A program made the position numbers and the translations under genes. The notes beneath the pieces are model-generated. The model saw only the letters and a list, made by a program, of their open reading frames with translations, was not told where the DNA came from and made no database searches. DNA of 64,000 bases from Pyxicephalus adspersus (lineage: Eukaryota; Chordata; Amphibia; Anura; Pyxicephalidae): positions 127,870,082 to 127,934,081 of the forward strand of contig NC_092859.1 in NCBI RefSeq assembly GCF_032062135.1, read 5' to 3'. Positions 1 through 12,500 of the stretch are shown in pieces (the stretch's first letter is position 1; each line of letters begins with the position of its first letter).

Positions 1-470
1 TAACCATGAGACCTAATTTAAACAAAAATAGAACACAACCAGCTCTTTTTAGAAGGACATGCTAAAATCATCAAACAGTCCATATATACAAACAACACAG
101 CAAAAATACCTCTGGGCAACAACATTGATTTGAAATGTGTTTAGTCAGTCTACAACTTTAAAAACTGCAACAATAACAATAAAGTCATCCTGTTGTGTGC
201 TCTCTACCCATTCCGTGTTCAGTATAGTAGTTTCTAAATAAACCAGAAAACCACAAAGCTTAATGCTGAGGTCAGTTACAGGCAAATAATAAAAAAGTGG
301 GTATGCAGCAAAAAAATCCATAATTACAAAGCAGCATAAATGTAATCATCTATGGCAAGCAGAATTATTGTTTCTTGTTTAATGACAGTTGTGTCTAATC
401 AGACGAAGCTCTGCGTTTTACTCCTGCTACCTTTAAATGTGTAAAAATGATTACACTAAATTATTCTTAC

Positions 471-537
471 CTTTTGAATTGCTCTACACCATCGTTCTTT
501 TGCAATGTTGCTTGTGAAGACAGCATTTTCATCTTCC
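471..537 (-). CDS. unc-13-like exon 7 (candidate)
   Basis: Strong acceptor 'tttttattctacag' and donor AAAAG|gtaaga, 67 nt. Its first base completes an Arg codon split in exon 6. Encodes EDENAVFTSNIAKERWCRAI and QK. The IAKERWCRAIQK stretch resembles the amphipathic EEARYWxxKLEQL helix after C2A in UNC13 proteins, but it also resembles the last helix of a PH domain. It is 27 kb from exon 6, and intermediate exons may be missed. Confidence 0.55.
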
Positions 538-3500
538 CTGTAGAATAAAAAACACAATTTAGCAAAATATATTATGAAAAAATACCTTTGCATCCATTGT
601 GATGTTTCTAATTGTGTTTAACTGCAAAAAAATACATAGCTCGTTATGCTGATTTTCGAGCTGCACTCTATTTACTACAGTCTGTTGTCTCGAATAGTTA
701 GTTATGAACCCTGCTTCATACCTTTATTAGCATATAGCAAGGTTTTTATTTTAATACATTTTCTTGTCCAAGCATTTATCACAGAAATGTAAGTGATGTG
801 NNNNNNNNNNNNNNNNNNNNNNNNNNNNNNNNNNNNNNNNNNNNNNNNNNNNNNNNNNNNNNNNNNNNNNNNNNNNNNNNNNNNNNNNNNNNNNNNNNNN
901 NNNNNNNNNNNNNNNNNNNNNNNNNNNNNNNNNNNNNNNNNNNNNNNNNNNNNNNNNNNNNNNNNNNNNNNNNNNNNNNNNNNNNNNNNNNNNNNNNNNN
1001 NNNNNNNNNNNNNNNNNNNNNNNNNNNNNNNNNNNNNNNNNNNNNNNNNNNNNNNNNNNNNNNNNNNNNNNNNNNNNNNNNNNNNNNNNNNNNNNNNNNN
1101 NNNNNNNNNNNNNNNNNNNNNNNNNNNNNNNNNNNNNNNNNNNNNNNNNNNNNNNNNNNNNNNNNNNNNNNNNNNNNNNNNNNNNNNNNNNNNNNNNNNN
1201 NNNNNNNNNNNNNNNNNNNNNNNNNNNNNNNNNNNNNNNNNNNNNNNNNNNNNNNNNNNNNNNNNNNNNNNNNNNNNNNNNNNNNNNNNNNNNNNNNNNN
1301 NNNNNNNNNNNNNNNNNNNNNNNNNNNNNNNNNNNNTAAAATGACAATATTTAACACATGCAGTCTAATCTGGAGCTTTTATGAATGAAGTTACAAGTAT
1401 TAATTTACCCAGACAACCACTTTTGTTATGAAGAGTTATGCTCAGAAATGTGGAATTTGTGCTTTGGTTGATGTGCGGAAGAGTGTTTTGCCCACCACAC
1501 ATGATATTTCATTTGAATAATAAGGTTTTGGTTCTGGAGCTAGCAACTACATCACACCAAACACTAGAACTTTGCTAATGGAAAATGTATTATTCTTCTA
1601 CTGAAAGTGATGTGTTTAGTAAGTTTGACCACAGAATCTGGGCTCCATTTACTATTCCAGGACGCATGGACCAACTCCTTGCACAACATTTACAAAAAGT
1701 AATAACTTTCCCATATTTTTAAAGGTTTTCCTTTTAGTCATTTCTGGAAATTGTTTTTTAAATTCAACAATATTATAGGGCATAGGGACTATTAGAAGGA
1801 GTCATACAGGTGCTAGGAAACCATATTTTCTCTAATTTGGCTGACTATGTGCACCCATTAAGGCATCATCAAACCAGAATGCAAAGAATATATATATCCC
1901 CCTAGCTGAAAGTTCTTGAAAGTCATACTGAGTTACAATGACTATGGCAGATTTATTAAAGTCTACTTTCTCAGGAGAAAAAAAGGCATTACAGTTACAT
2001 TGTGTGTTTTACATTTTTTTCCAACACATATTTTCCAACACTCTATCATGAAAGAGCACTCCCTTGGGTTGAAAGGCCTGCCACAAAAGCTTCCGGCAGA
2101 ATGACCAGGCTGGCTGTATGCCCGCCCTGTATATGAAGCTTTAAATATATGGGTCTGATGGCATTTGTATGTATTTTGTAGGATGTTTACACATTAGTTT
2201 TAATGGTGGCATAATAAAAATAGTACAGCTTTATGGTGTTAGCCACAGCCAAGTCTTTCTTTACAGTACCCCACCACTAATATCTGCTGTTCTACTAAAA
2301 GGAAATATTGTCGAGAAATGTGAGGAGTTCACTATGTTCTGAAACTTCAGCACATTTGCCATTAAAATGATTTTTTCTGTACAGTCACTGTAAAATGTAG
2401 CAGCATTTCAGTATACATTTGCATGCATAAACGATCATTATGCTTCTTGAGCAGGATCACAGAACTCTATAAACATGTTTCATGACCATGCAGTCACTGA
2501 GCCTACATTAAACATTTATTAACATTTTCAATGAACACATATGTCTTGCTACAGGATCCCACATTTGCAAAAATATATCGGCAACATCATCAGAGCATTC
2601 ATAATTGCATACATATTCAGGTGCACAGTTTAGGAAAAATCACACTGATGTATTAAAAATATAATATACATCCTAGAATAGTTGCAGTTCTTGTTTTTCA
2701 ATATTGCTTGTTGTTGTGAAAAAAGGAAATGCAAGAAAGAAAATAATTCTAGGGTAGCATATTCTAGGGCAGCTAGCTCACATAAACCAAATGCTGAAAT
2801 GGCCAAAGCCACAACATCCACAACTGGCTGTCCTACTTTAAACCTTGGCAATCTGTAAAATGTGTTCATATGTCTTAAGTCAATGATCTGGGGCTCATTT
2901 TCACTTGTCCTTTGGGTTAAGTAATTAAAAATATATAGCAGTAGTTAACAAAGAGAAACAGTTTTACTGATTGTACTATAGCAAAACCCTTTGAAGAGAA
3001 TGCATAGTCCTTATGTAAATAAGCATTTAAATTTGGTCTGTTTTGCCGTTATAGAAATTCACCATATTTTGCATTAGGCTAGTTTCAAGGTTCTTCCAAT
3101 GCCAGAGTCTTTGTCAACGCTTGTCCCCAACTACCTGCTTCACTTCCCTGACCTGACTTTTCACAGACAATGGTATTTTCTATGTGAACCTCACATGCAG
3201 TTTTTTTATTTGTCACAATCACTTTCACTAAAAACACTTACCTTGTTCCATTGTCATTCCCCGACGTCTTGCTGGTTCCTGCAGCGTCTTCTTTCTTGGA
3301 TTTTCAGCCGGCGACTGCAGAGACAATCTCCGGGGGAAAATTCAAATTATTTTGTATTGAATTTGATCTCTGGCGGGAAATTCAAATAATTTTGTATTGA
3401 ATTCAATACACAATAGCTGTATTGAGTCCAATACAAAGAAATCTTTATCTAATATATATATATAATTATATTATATATATATTATACATGCTAATGTATA

Positions 3501-6500
3501 GTTATATTACATGTTTCACTATTTTTTTATTCATTTTTAATAGATTTTTCTGTTTTTTATATTTACTGTTTATTATTAAATTTATTAAATATTGGACACA
3601 TTTCAGTGAGTTATCTCTAAGAATTATAGGCCAACAATGTAAAATAAATTTCCATGCAAAAAATTGTAAAGCTTTTGAACGCATGGAAATACAGACAGAA
3701 TTAGAATGCTATGGTGGTTAAATTACCCTAATGTATTTTGCTACATTTGTGGTGAATATTCTCAGCAAAAACAGAGAAGAAACATTACAGAATTTGTGAA
3801 ACAAGCATATCTTGCATATTGTTGTATTAAACTGGGTGACCAAAGTAAGTATTGGGCTCTCAATATGGTATCTATGGTATGGCGAGAGCCCAAAAATCAT
3901 CATAATGATTGTTATTTTTGTGCTGTAAATGTAAAAGGTTTCAATCATTACAAAAAAACAAGTGGGAGTACCCTGATTTGGAATCAGCAAGACGACCTGT
4001 GCCGCATGGTGCTGGTGTTCCCATACCAGTGTTCAGTTTACTCCCTGATATTCCTGTATCTGACTTGGAGGATATTATTACACAATATTTACATAGCACC
4101 ATCATATTACACAGTGCTGTACAAAGTCCATAGTCATGTCACTAACTGTCCCTCAAATGAGCTCACAATCTAATGTCCCTATCATAGTCATACCATGTCA
4201 TTAATGTAGTCTAAGGTCAATTTTGGGGAGAAGCCAATTAACCTAATTGCATGTTTTTGGGATGTGGGAGGAAACTGGAGTACCCAGAGGAAACCCATGC
4301 AGACATGGGGAGAATCTGTAAACTCCATGCAGATAATATCCTGGCCAAGATTCAAACCTGGGACCTATTGCTGCAAAGGCCAGAGTGCTAACCCCTGAGC
4401 CACCGTGCAGCCCACAGGAATGGAGTATAATCCAGGTGTTAGCAGTGGAAGTGAATATGAAGGAACTGTTTCATCAAACCAGCAGTTCTCCCAAGAAGAG
4501 CTCAATGATTTAATATGTGACCTAAGTCTGTCAAAACAAGCATCTGAACTTTTAGCATCCAGGTTAAAAGAAAAGAACAGTCTGGGAATGGAAGGTAAAA
4601 TAACTGTTTATAGGACAAGAGAGGTGACACTCCTACCATATTTCAGGTAAGACGAAGACGTTGTGTTCTGTTGTAACATCCCTGGACTACCAGCACATAT
4701 CATACCAGAATACCGAGCAGAAGACTGGCAGCTTTTCATTGACTGTTCCAGTTGAAGTTTGAAATCTATATTACTGCATAATGGCAACTGCTATGCATCA
4801 ATTCAATTTTGTCACTTGCATCAAGTGTCCTGTGCTATTATGCCATTACTGGGTCTTTCTATGGAATGCAGGCAGATCATGGCTTTTAGGAGGGGCCTAA
4901 GCGGGGCCAGCTGAGTGCTATACATAGCTTCCTGAAAAAAATCAGACTTAGTATTGTTCTCAAGCACACTCAGCACTTATGCAAGCAGTGGGCTCGCTCC
5001 TGGGAAGATTTATGTCATTATCAGAATGCTTTGATGAGCTATGACTGCAATGAGTGGTCCTTTTGTGAGTGGTCCTAATTTCCCTCACCTCCTGTTTCAG
5101 TGATAATTGTAAATTTTGGGTTTACATACAATTATAAAAACCCGATGAGGGTGCCAATACTTTTTAACTTTATTCAAAAATTTTAAAAAAGTATGGTTTA
5201 CATTTTAGGAACTTTGTGCACTACACAAATCCTTTTCTATAGTCTCCACTGAAAAAGCTATTCAGGTCTCTCAATATACCCTTACAAAAATAATCCAGCA
5301 CTCTTTTTAATGTTCTGCATTCTTAATCTAGTATGAAGTCAAAACAGATGTACCCAGAGCTGAGTACAGTTCTTCTTTAAAAGGAGCTATTCTGGGGGGC
5401 ATGGCTTCATAATGGCGGCCTGAGGACGTGTTAGCTAGGAGCTCCGTCCCACCTGCAATATGCCTAGAAAGGGGAAAACCCTGGCCCGTGCTCAGACAGA
5501 GGAAAAAGCCAGGCTTTGTTCTTATTTCAGCAAGTCTGCCACGTGAACCAGCAGACGGAGGGGAACAGCACACAGAGAGGTGAGTGACTTTCTTTGGGAC
5601 ACTCCAGCAATTCCCTCACATCCCCCCAGGGCTCTGAAAACGACTCTGCAAGATCTGTTTATGAAGCAGATCCTCCTGCTTCCCCCTGGTCTCCTATACA
5701 TCCCCCTCAGCCAAAGCCTAGCAGCCCTGGTAGCAAAGCCTCCATCTCCCTCTCTGTCGAGGGCCCTATTTATTTCTGCTGTACCCACAGCGGATGCTTA
5801 CATTACCAGATCACCCCACTCCATTGCGGGCACATCCCATGCTGCCTCTGCCATATCTCAAGCCACCTATGTAGATATTAACACGATCTTACACACCCTG
5901 TCCCCCGCGATGTAGTTTGCAAAGTCCATTTCTATACAATAAATGGAGAAATCCTCAGAAAAGCTTGGTTCCAAGGGCCTTTGAACTTTGATGGTGCTCA
6001 GATTACATTGCTTCCCAACCTGGCCAGTTGTACTCTACAGAAAAGGAGACTTCCCTCCTTTTCTGTAGAGTATGCAACCTACAAATGGGGTCACCCATTT
6101 CACCTGCTGATACGCAAAGGTTCCACAACGTTTTCTCTGCCCTCCCAGGACCAATTACCGGAACTTTTTAGATTTTTTTAAATAAGGAGAGGTTCCAGAT
6201 TGGCTGGTGCTCTCGAGTGGTATAATGACATCTGGGCCACTCCCGCGTAGACGTAGAGATCCCCAAATGCGCTCTGTTTCTCGCAGGTGCCAATGTTCAC
6301 CCCATCCAGTTAGAGATCCTCTTCAAACCCTGGTCATCCAATCTTTGAATTGAGGATTTTTTTTGTTTCTTTGGAGTTTGCCTCCTTCTCAGGAAACCTT
6401 TTTTTTCTCCACCGCATACCAGAGTGGATTGGATGAGTATAATGATTTAGTTCTTAGTTTGTTTATATTTGTTTATGTCTAACTTACAACTCTTACATGC

Positions 6501-9500
6501 TACTAATTGCCAATAATAACGTTATGTATTATGTGTGTACCCATGAGACGGTATATCCTTGCTGTGGGAGGTCCGTTTAGGTTGGGTAATGAGGGCGATC
6601 CCAACTTGCTATGGGGGACCCCTAAAAGCCTCTAACAGCCTAAGAAGTCACCCTATTGGGAATATGCCATAGACCCTGGGCTTGAAAGACCGAGAATTGT
6701 TTTTTTTATGTATGCAGCTGGTATTTGGCAACTCACATGATACCAATGTTTACAGTATTTCTGTATTTCTTTCTTTCTTTTTGTTGTATTTTGTTCTGGT
6801 GCCACTTGACATGTGTATTTCTCATAGATTAATAGAGCGGGGCTGGGACACTATTACGTTTCACATCCCCCAAGTAGGAAGTCCTTACACTGTTGTTAGG
6901 GACTGGTGGTAGATCCACTCCCTTAGTTCTAGGATTAATAACCTTTCTGCACTTTCCCCTCTCCTGATCTAGCCTACTATCATACCCCCCTTCTCATCCC
7001 CCTCAGTGCTACTTCATTGTATTCCCATTTTACTTGAAGAATGCAGGCTCTTAAAGTGGTATTACTTAACGTAAAGGGCTTCACATCCCTGAAAAGAGGT
7101 CAGCTATTTTGTGCAATCTCCACAGGTTGAAGGTGTGAGTGGTGTTCTTATAGGAGACTCACTTCCTCTCGCATAAAATTCCAACAGACCATAACTACCA
7201 ATGGGTCTTTCACAGCTCCTCCTTAGAGTCTAAAACTAGACGAGTGAGTATTTTGATATCTAAGAGAGTTCCATGGCAATATAAGAAGGCTGGTTCCTGT
7301 TTGTTGAGGCCTCATTGACACTAAACCTGTGACATTGGCCACGATATATGCCCCTAAAACAAACCAAATATTCTTTATTCAAATTATTATTATTATTATT
7401 AAACAGTATTTATATAGCGCCAACATATTACGCAGCGCTGTGCAATAATGGCGCTTAACAAACTCTCTGAGTTCTCGTAGAGAGTACTGATTTTGGGTAA
7501 GGATTTTAATAATTCTCGGGATGAGTCCTCGGGCAGTTCCAGCAGTAGAGGCAGCATCTTCGTTAACAAAAGAAACTTTGTAAGCTATTACACGAGCATC
7601 AATTAATGTGATATATGGCGAATTCACCACCCATCAACTCGTGATTTCACTTACTACTCCACAGTACACCAGGTTTGCTCATGCATTGATATGTTACTAG
7701 TCCAACATACTGATCTAACTAAATGTGTGAACTCTCGAATAAATATTATCACCTTATCAGACCACGCCCCTATTGAACTGGGCATATATATCTTTGAATC
7801 AGTGGGAGGGAATAGATTCTAGCGTTTAAACAAGAGTCTACTCATAGACCCTTTGGTGAATAATGACAAAACCATGCAACTGTCTCTTTTATTGAGAATA
7901 CTACTCCGGACTCTCACCCGTTCACGGTATGGGCAGCGCACAAACCATTTGTCAGGGGCATTTTTTACTGTTACTTAGTACACATTTTTGTAGGCCTTTA
8001 GCAATCTTTCTCCACAATGCCTGGTGCCCAAAGATATATTAAAAACCATATAACAGTGATCCCAAAAGAAGGAAAGGACCCCACTACATGGGCTAGTTAT
8101 AGACCCATTTCTCTACTAAATGTAGATGTGAAGTTATATGCAAAAATTCTAGCTGTGCATCTGACCCCATTCTTACCTAACCTAATACACCCAGACCAGA
8201 TGAGTTTTGTGCCCAAGCAGGAGGGAAAGGAAAACACAACTAAAACGCTAGATCTAATTCACTGGACCCAAACTAGAAGGCACCAACTTATGCTCCTCTG
8301 AACCGATGCAGAGGAGGTCTTTGATAGGGTGAATTGGTGTTTTATAGGGCAAACTAGTTTGAGCAGGCAGCGACGGGAATTCCGCTGACTGCTCTACCAT
8401 GGAGTGGTGTCTCTGTCCACCCCTCGGTCAGAGGTCATCCTACGATCAAAGCCACTGTGGCTGATTTTCTCAAATCATCTACCTCTTGCAACATATCCCC
8501 TCCCCTGTCTCCACTTACGCCACTTATAGGAAGTGCCCACTTCCCACCTGGACTGACAGACCCTATATTTCACAGAGTAGCTGACCAGGGTCCACGAGAT
8601 GTCAACTTTTTTTTTACAAAGAGTGCCATGGCCCTTCCTGATGGAGATTAACTCAGAACCCCTCTATTTAAATATAACTTTTTTGCAATCGGATAAAGAC
8701 CAGGTCTTGTCCATAGCCCAATCTTCCTCGGTTAGTTCTGCGTATCAAGAAACCAGATATAAAAAGGTGGTATAGAGTGCCCTCTCGGATGTATCTCATG
8801 TTCCCTGAGGCCTCAGATATATGTTGGAGATGCAGTGAGGAACAGGGTAGGTTTCTGCATGTCTTTTGGGAATGCCCGAGGATTCGTCCATTCTGGGAGA
8901 AGGTGCACAGGCTCCTTCCACGCTTCACTGATTTCCGAATCCCATTTAAAGCAGGTTTTTTCCTGCTACACTATACCACCATCCCGAAGAAAGTATATTG
9001 TGGCTCCCTCCTTATCAGATTGATTGACCCGGCACAAGCCTGTATTTTGGCGTCAAACAAGGACAAGATTTTTATCGTTAGCTGCATAGTTCAGTGTTTT
9101 ATAGGGCATTTTCTTTTACAGCTACTAGCTAGTCAGTTTTGTTAAATTGTCAGCAGTCAACATTTAGTGCAAGGTATATTGTGTGTATTATACTCTTAGG
9201 TGCTGTTCACTGACTGAGCATGCACTGAAGGTACAATTGTGGTTGCTGCTACTTGTAGTGCCACGCATAGCTAGTCAGTTTTGTTAAATTGTCAGCAGTC
9301 AGCACATCTAGTGTAATCTATATTGTGTATTAGTGAAGACACATTACTAGTCATCTTTTTTCACATTGTACATTCACTAAAGCTAAATAAAATCAATTGC
9401 AGTTCCTATTTACCAAAGAAGACCATTTGGTACAGTTAAATTTCTGTGCTACTGTAAAATAAATACAGATTTTCAGTGTTTGATACCTGTTCCTATTTAC

Positions 9501-12500
9501 CAAAGAAGACTGGTACAGTTAAATTTCTGTGCTACTGTAAAATAAATACAGATATTTTACTGTTTTACACCTGTTCCTATTTACCAAAGAAGACCGGTTG
9601 GTACAGTGAAATTTCTGTCCTACTTTAAAATAAATACAGATATTTCAGTGTTTGCTACCTGTTCCTAATTAATTACCAAAGAAGACCGTTTGAAATTTCT
9701 GTGCTACTGTAAGGCCCTCCCATGAACTTCCTATTAATGCCATGTCTCTGAACTTCCTGTTGCCAGATTTTGTGCTCTGCCAATATATTGCTCTTCCTGC
9801 TACTGTTACATTGCGCTCTCCAAACTGCTACCTGTGTACCAACCCTTGGCTGCTGTTTAAACGACTACTCTTCCTCCCACTCCGTCTCCAACTTACACCA
9901 TTGGCTACCGACCTTGGCTTATGCTTTGACTACGTTTGTGTTTGCTCCTTATCTGCTACCACTTTGTGCATAGATCCTGGACTGCTTCCGCCTGTGTCTG
10001 CTTGCTGTTTCAGCCACTGGACCCCAAGTCTGACCACTGATCTTTCATTATTCAAGAACACACCATATTGGTGGACAAAATATCTTCTACTGGTTCTACA
10101 TTTAGAACATTTTGCCCAAAAAACAGCTTAGCTCCTTGTACAGCTTTACCAGTCTTGAAATCCTTGACTTTAATCAGGAGAACAGTGTGATCTGCATGAA
10201 CACCAAGTAAAACTCCTTGAAATCTTCCATTAATGGTTGTAGTTTTGATAGTCTTCCCAATAATATAGCTCAGAAAACAATCACCAGAAGAGGACTCCCT
10301 ATATAAATGGTAATGAAATGAATGCAAATAAATGTCAGCCTTCTGCAGCTTCTACTGTGTGAGTTAGGCAGGATTGCAAACATCGGGGAGCCCCAATACA
10401 AATATTTTAGTGTTTGATACCTGTTCCTATTTACCAAAGAAGACCGTTTGGTACAGTGAAATTTCTGTCCTACTATAAAATAAATACAGACATTTTAGTG
10501 TTTGATACCTGTTCCTATATACCAAAGAAGACCTTTGGTACAAATAAATTTCTGACGATGGACTATACCCAGCTCTACATGTCAGTTACCAATGAGGTCC
10601 CCGCTCCTTCTCAGGGCCTCCTCCTCCTGCTATTGCTGCCACCTGTCAGTACTCCATTCACCATAATTGTATTACACACTTCTAGGTGGCATTGACGATG
10701 CACTACACCCAGCTCTAGATGCCAGTTACCAGTGCGATCCACGTTTCGTCTCAGGGCCCACCACTTCCTGCTGCTGCTGCTGCCGCCTGTCAGTACTCCA
10801 TTCACAAAAATTGTTTTACATACTTCTGGGTGGCATTGACGATGCACTACACCCAGCTCTAGATGCCAGTTACCAGTGCGATCCACGTTTCGTCTCAGGG
10901 CCCACCACTTCCTGCTGCTGCTGCTGCCTGTCAGTACTCCATTCACAAAAATTGTTTTACACACTTCTGGGTGGCATTGACGATGCCCAGCTCTCCATGA
11001 CACTTACCAATGTGGTCTCCCTGGCGATAGCTGACCAGAGGCCACAAACTGCTACTGCTCCCGCTAACCCACGCTCTGTCTCTGGTCCTCCATCCTTTTG
11101 CCTAATGTCACCGGGCTACTTCTCCAAAACTTTATGGGTGGCATTCCTAACACATGTCATCCAGGTCATGATGCTAGCTAGCAATTCGGTCTCCTGCTGT
11201 TTTGACAGCAGAGACTGTTGCTAGTGGGTTGAGTTCACATGTAGCGCCACCCTTTCTCAATGTCCTAATGTTTATGCTGCCTTCTGTATGCTGTCCATCA
11301 CACAAAAATCATATTTGCCTGCTGTCACTTTACCTGCCATTTTCTGGAAAACCACAAGGCCTTTTGGAACTTTTGTATTTTCCCCTTGTTGCCACTGTTC
11401 TCCTACACATACCTAGCAAAGCTTGAATGTAAGATTAACCAATATCTGTATAGCACATCGTTACCTACTTCCTCAACATAGCATGCTTTTGTTTCAAATG
11501 TAGGAAACAGATAGTACACATCTACTGTTCTGATGCTCCAATCCCAGCAGTGCTCTAACCCCCCCTACACCTCCGCCCACCCATTCTATTTTAACCTTAT
11601 TAGCCCCCTTCTCACCTTGTTTATTTTTTCACTTATTTTTCTTACTATTATTAAAATACGAGTTGTATTCTCCAGGACTGGAAATTTTCAATGTGTACAT
11701 GAATGCTGATGTTACTTACTTAGGTGTTTTGTCCATGACTATTGCACTGTTTGTAATTTTTTATGTCATTGAACCTTCTCAATAAAGTTAGAAAAAAGGA
11801 GCTAGTCTGAAATTACTATAGTGTAATATTACTAAACGATATAAATCCCGTTAGTTTACCTAATTGTGGATATTTCAGGGAGGTAAACCAGAACACAGCC
11901 CTTAATGTGTTTCTATTACCCAAAGGTCTCTGTGACTCACTTCTCACTCTTCATGTCTTCTACTACTAATAAAATTTTCTCATAATTATGCACTTTTGTA
12001 AATAGATAATTGTGTACAGTAAGTACAAATAGAATGCTATTTGATAGATCAATATACAGAATTGTTGATCAATTTATGAAAAAAAGGATAACATTTACAA
12101 AGTTATGAATGCAAACACCAGGTTTAGGAGCCTCATCAACAAAGTAAAACTCATAGTATGTAGTACACTTTATTGTAGACTCTTACTTAATGTGCTCATG
12201 TCTGCTAAGTTTGGGAGTTGCTATGTTATAATCGCATAAGCCATTGGTGTGATTTATTAAAAAAAGCAGAGAATGTTAACTTTGCAAAGTGAATAGCCAT
12301 ATATTAATTAAGATGAAGCTATGGTATATTTATTAAAACAAAAAGTGGATACTTGGATGATTGAGGTAAATGCAACTTCTCCATATTCACCTCAGTCAGT
12401 GAACATTAACAAGTGAACAATGTATACTTCTAAATGCAGAACTATTTATTGCAGAAGTGAAAAGTGAAATATTTAACGTGTATGAGAGTAATGTCATTCT

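Larger units (their letters stand above)
5390..9030 (+). mobile_element. degenerate Tx1/L1-type LINE
   Basis: Plus-strand remnant in the normal LINE order: a 5' leader 'gggcatggcttcataatgg', an ORF1-like start, an APE-type endonuclease, the N-terminal part of a reverse transcriptase, and a C-terminal Cys/His segment. Every part has stops and frame changes. The RT palm with the YxDD box is missing, so there is an internal deletion between about 8340 and 8690. A second repeat interrupts the endonuclease at 7384-7450. A LINE of this sort copies itself by nicking target DNA and priming reverse transcription. This copy cannot do so. Confidence 0.75.

Noticed and set aside
751..1388. Open frames spanning the first N run
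   Set aside because: They consist almost wholly of undetermined residues.
10052..10327. Minus-strand 91-codon frame with KVKDFKTGKAVQGAKLFFG
   Set aside because: Looks somewhat protein-like, but no family, splice sites or second copy supports it.
10667..11224. 185-codon open frame and its antisense partner in the 142-bp array
   Set aside because: The same peptide repeats with the DNA unit on both strands. No domain and no start context.
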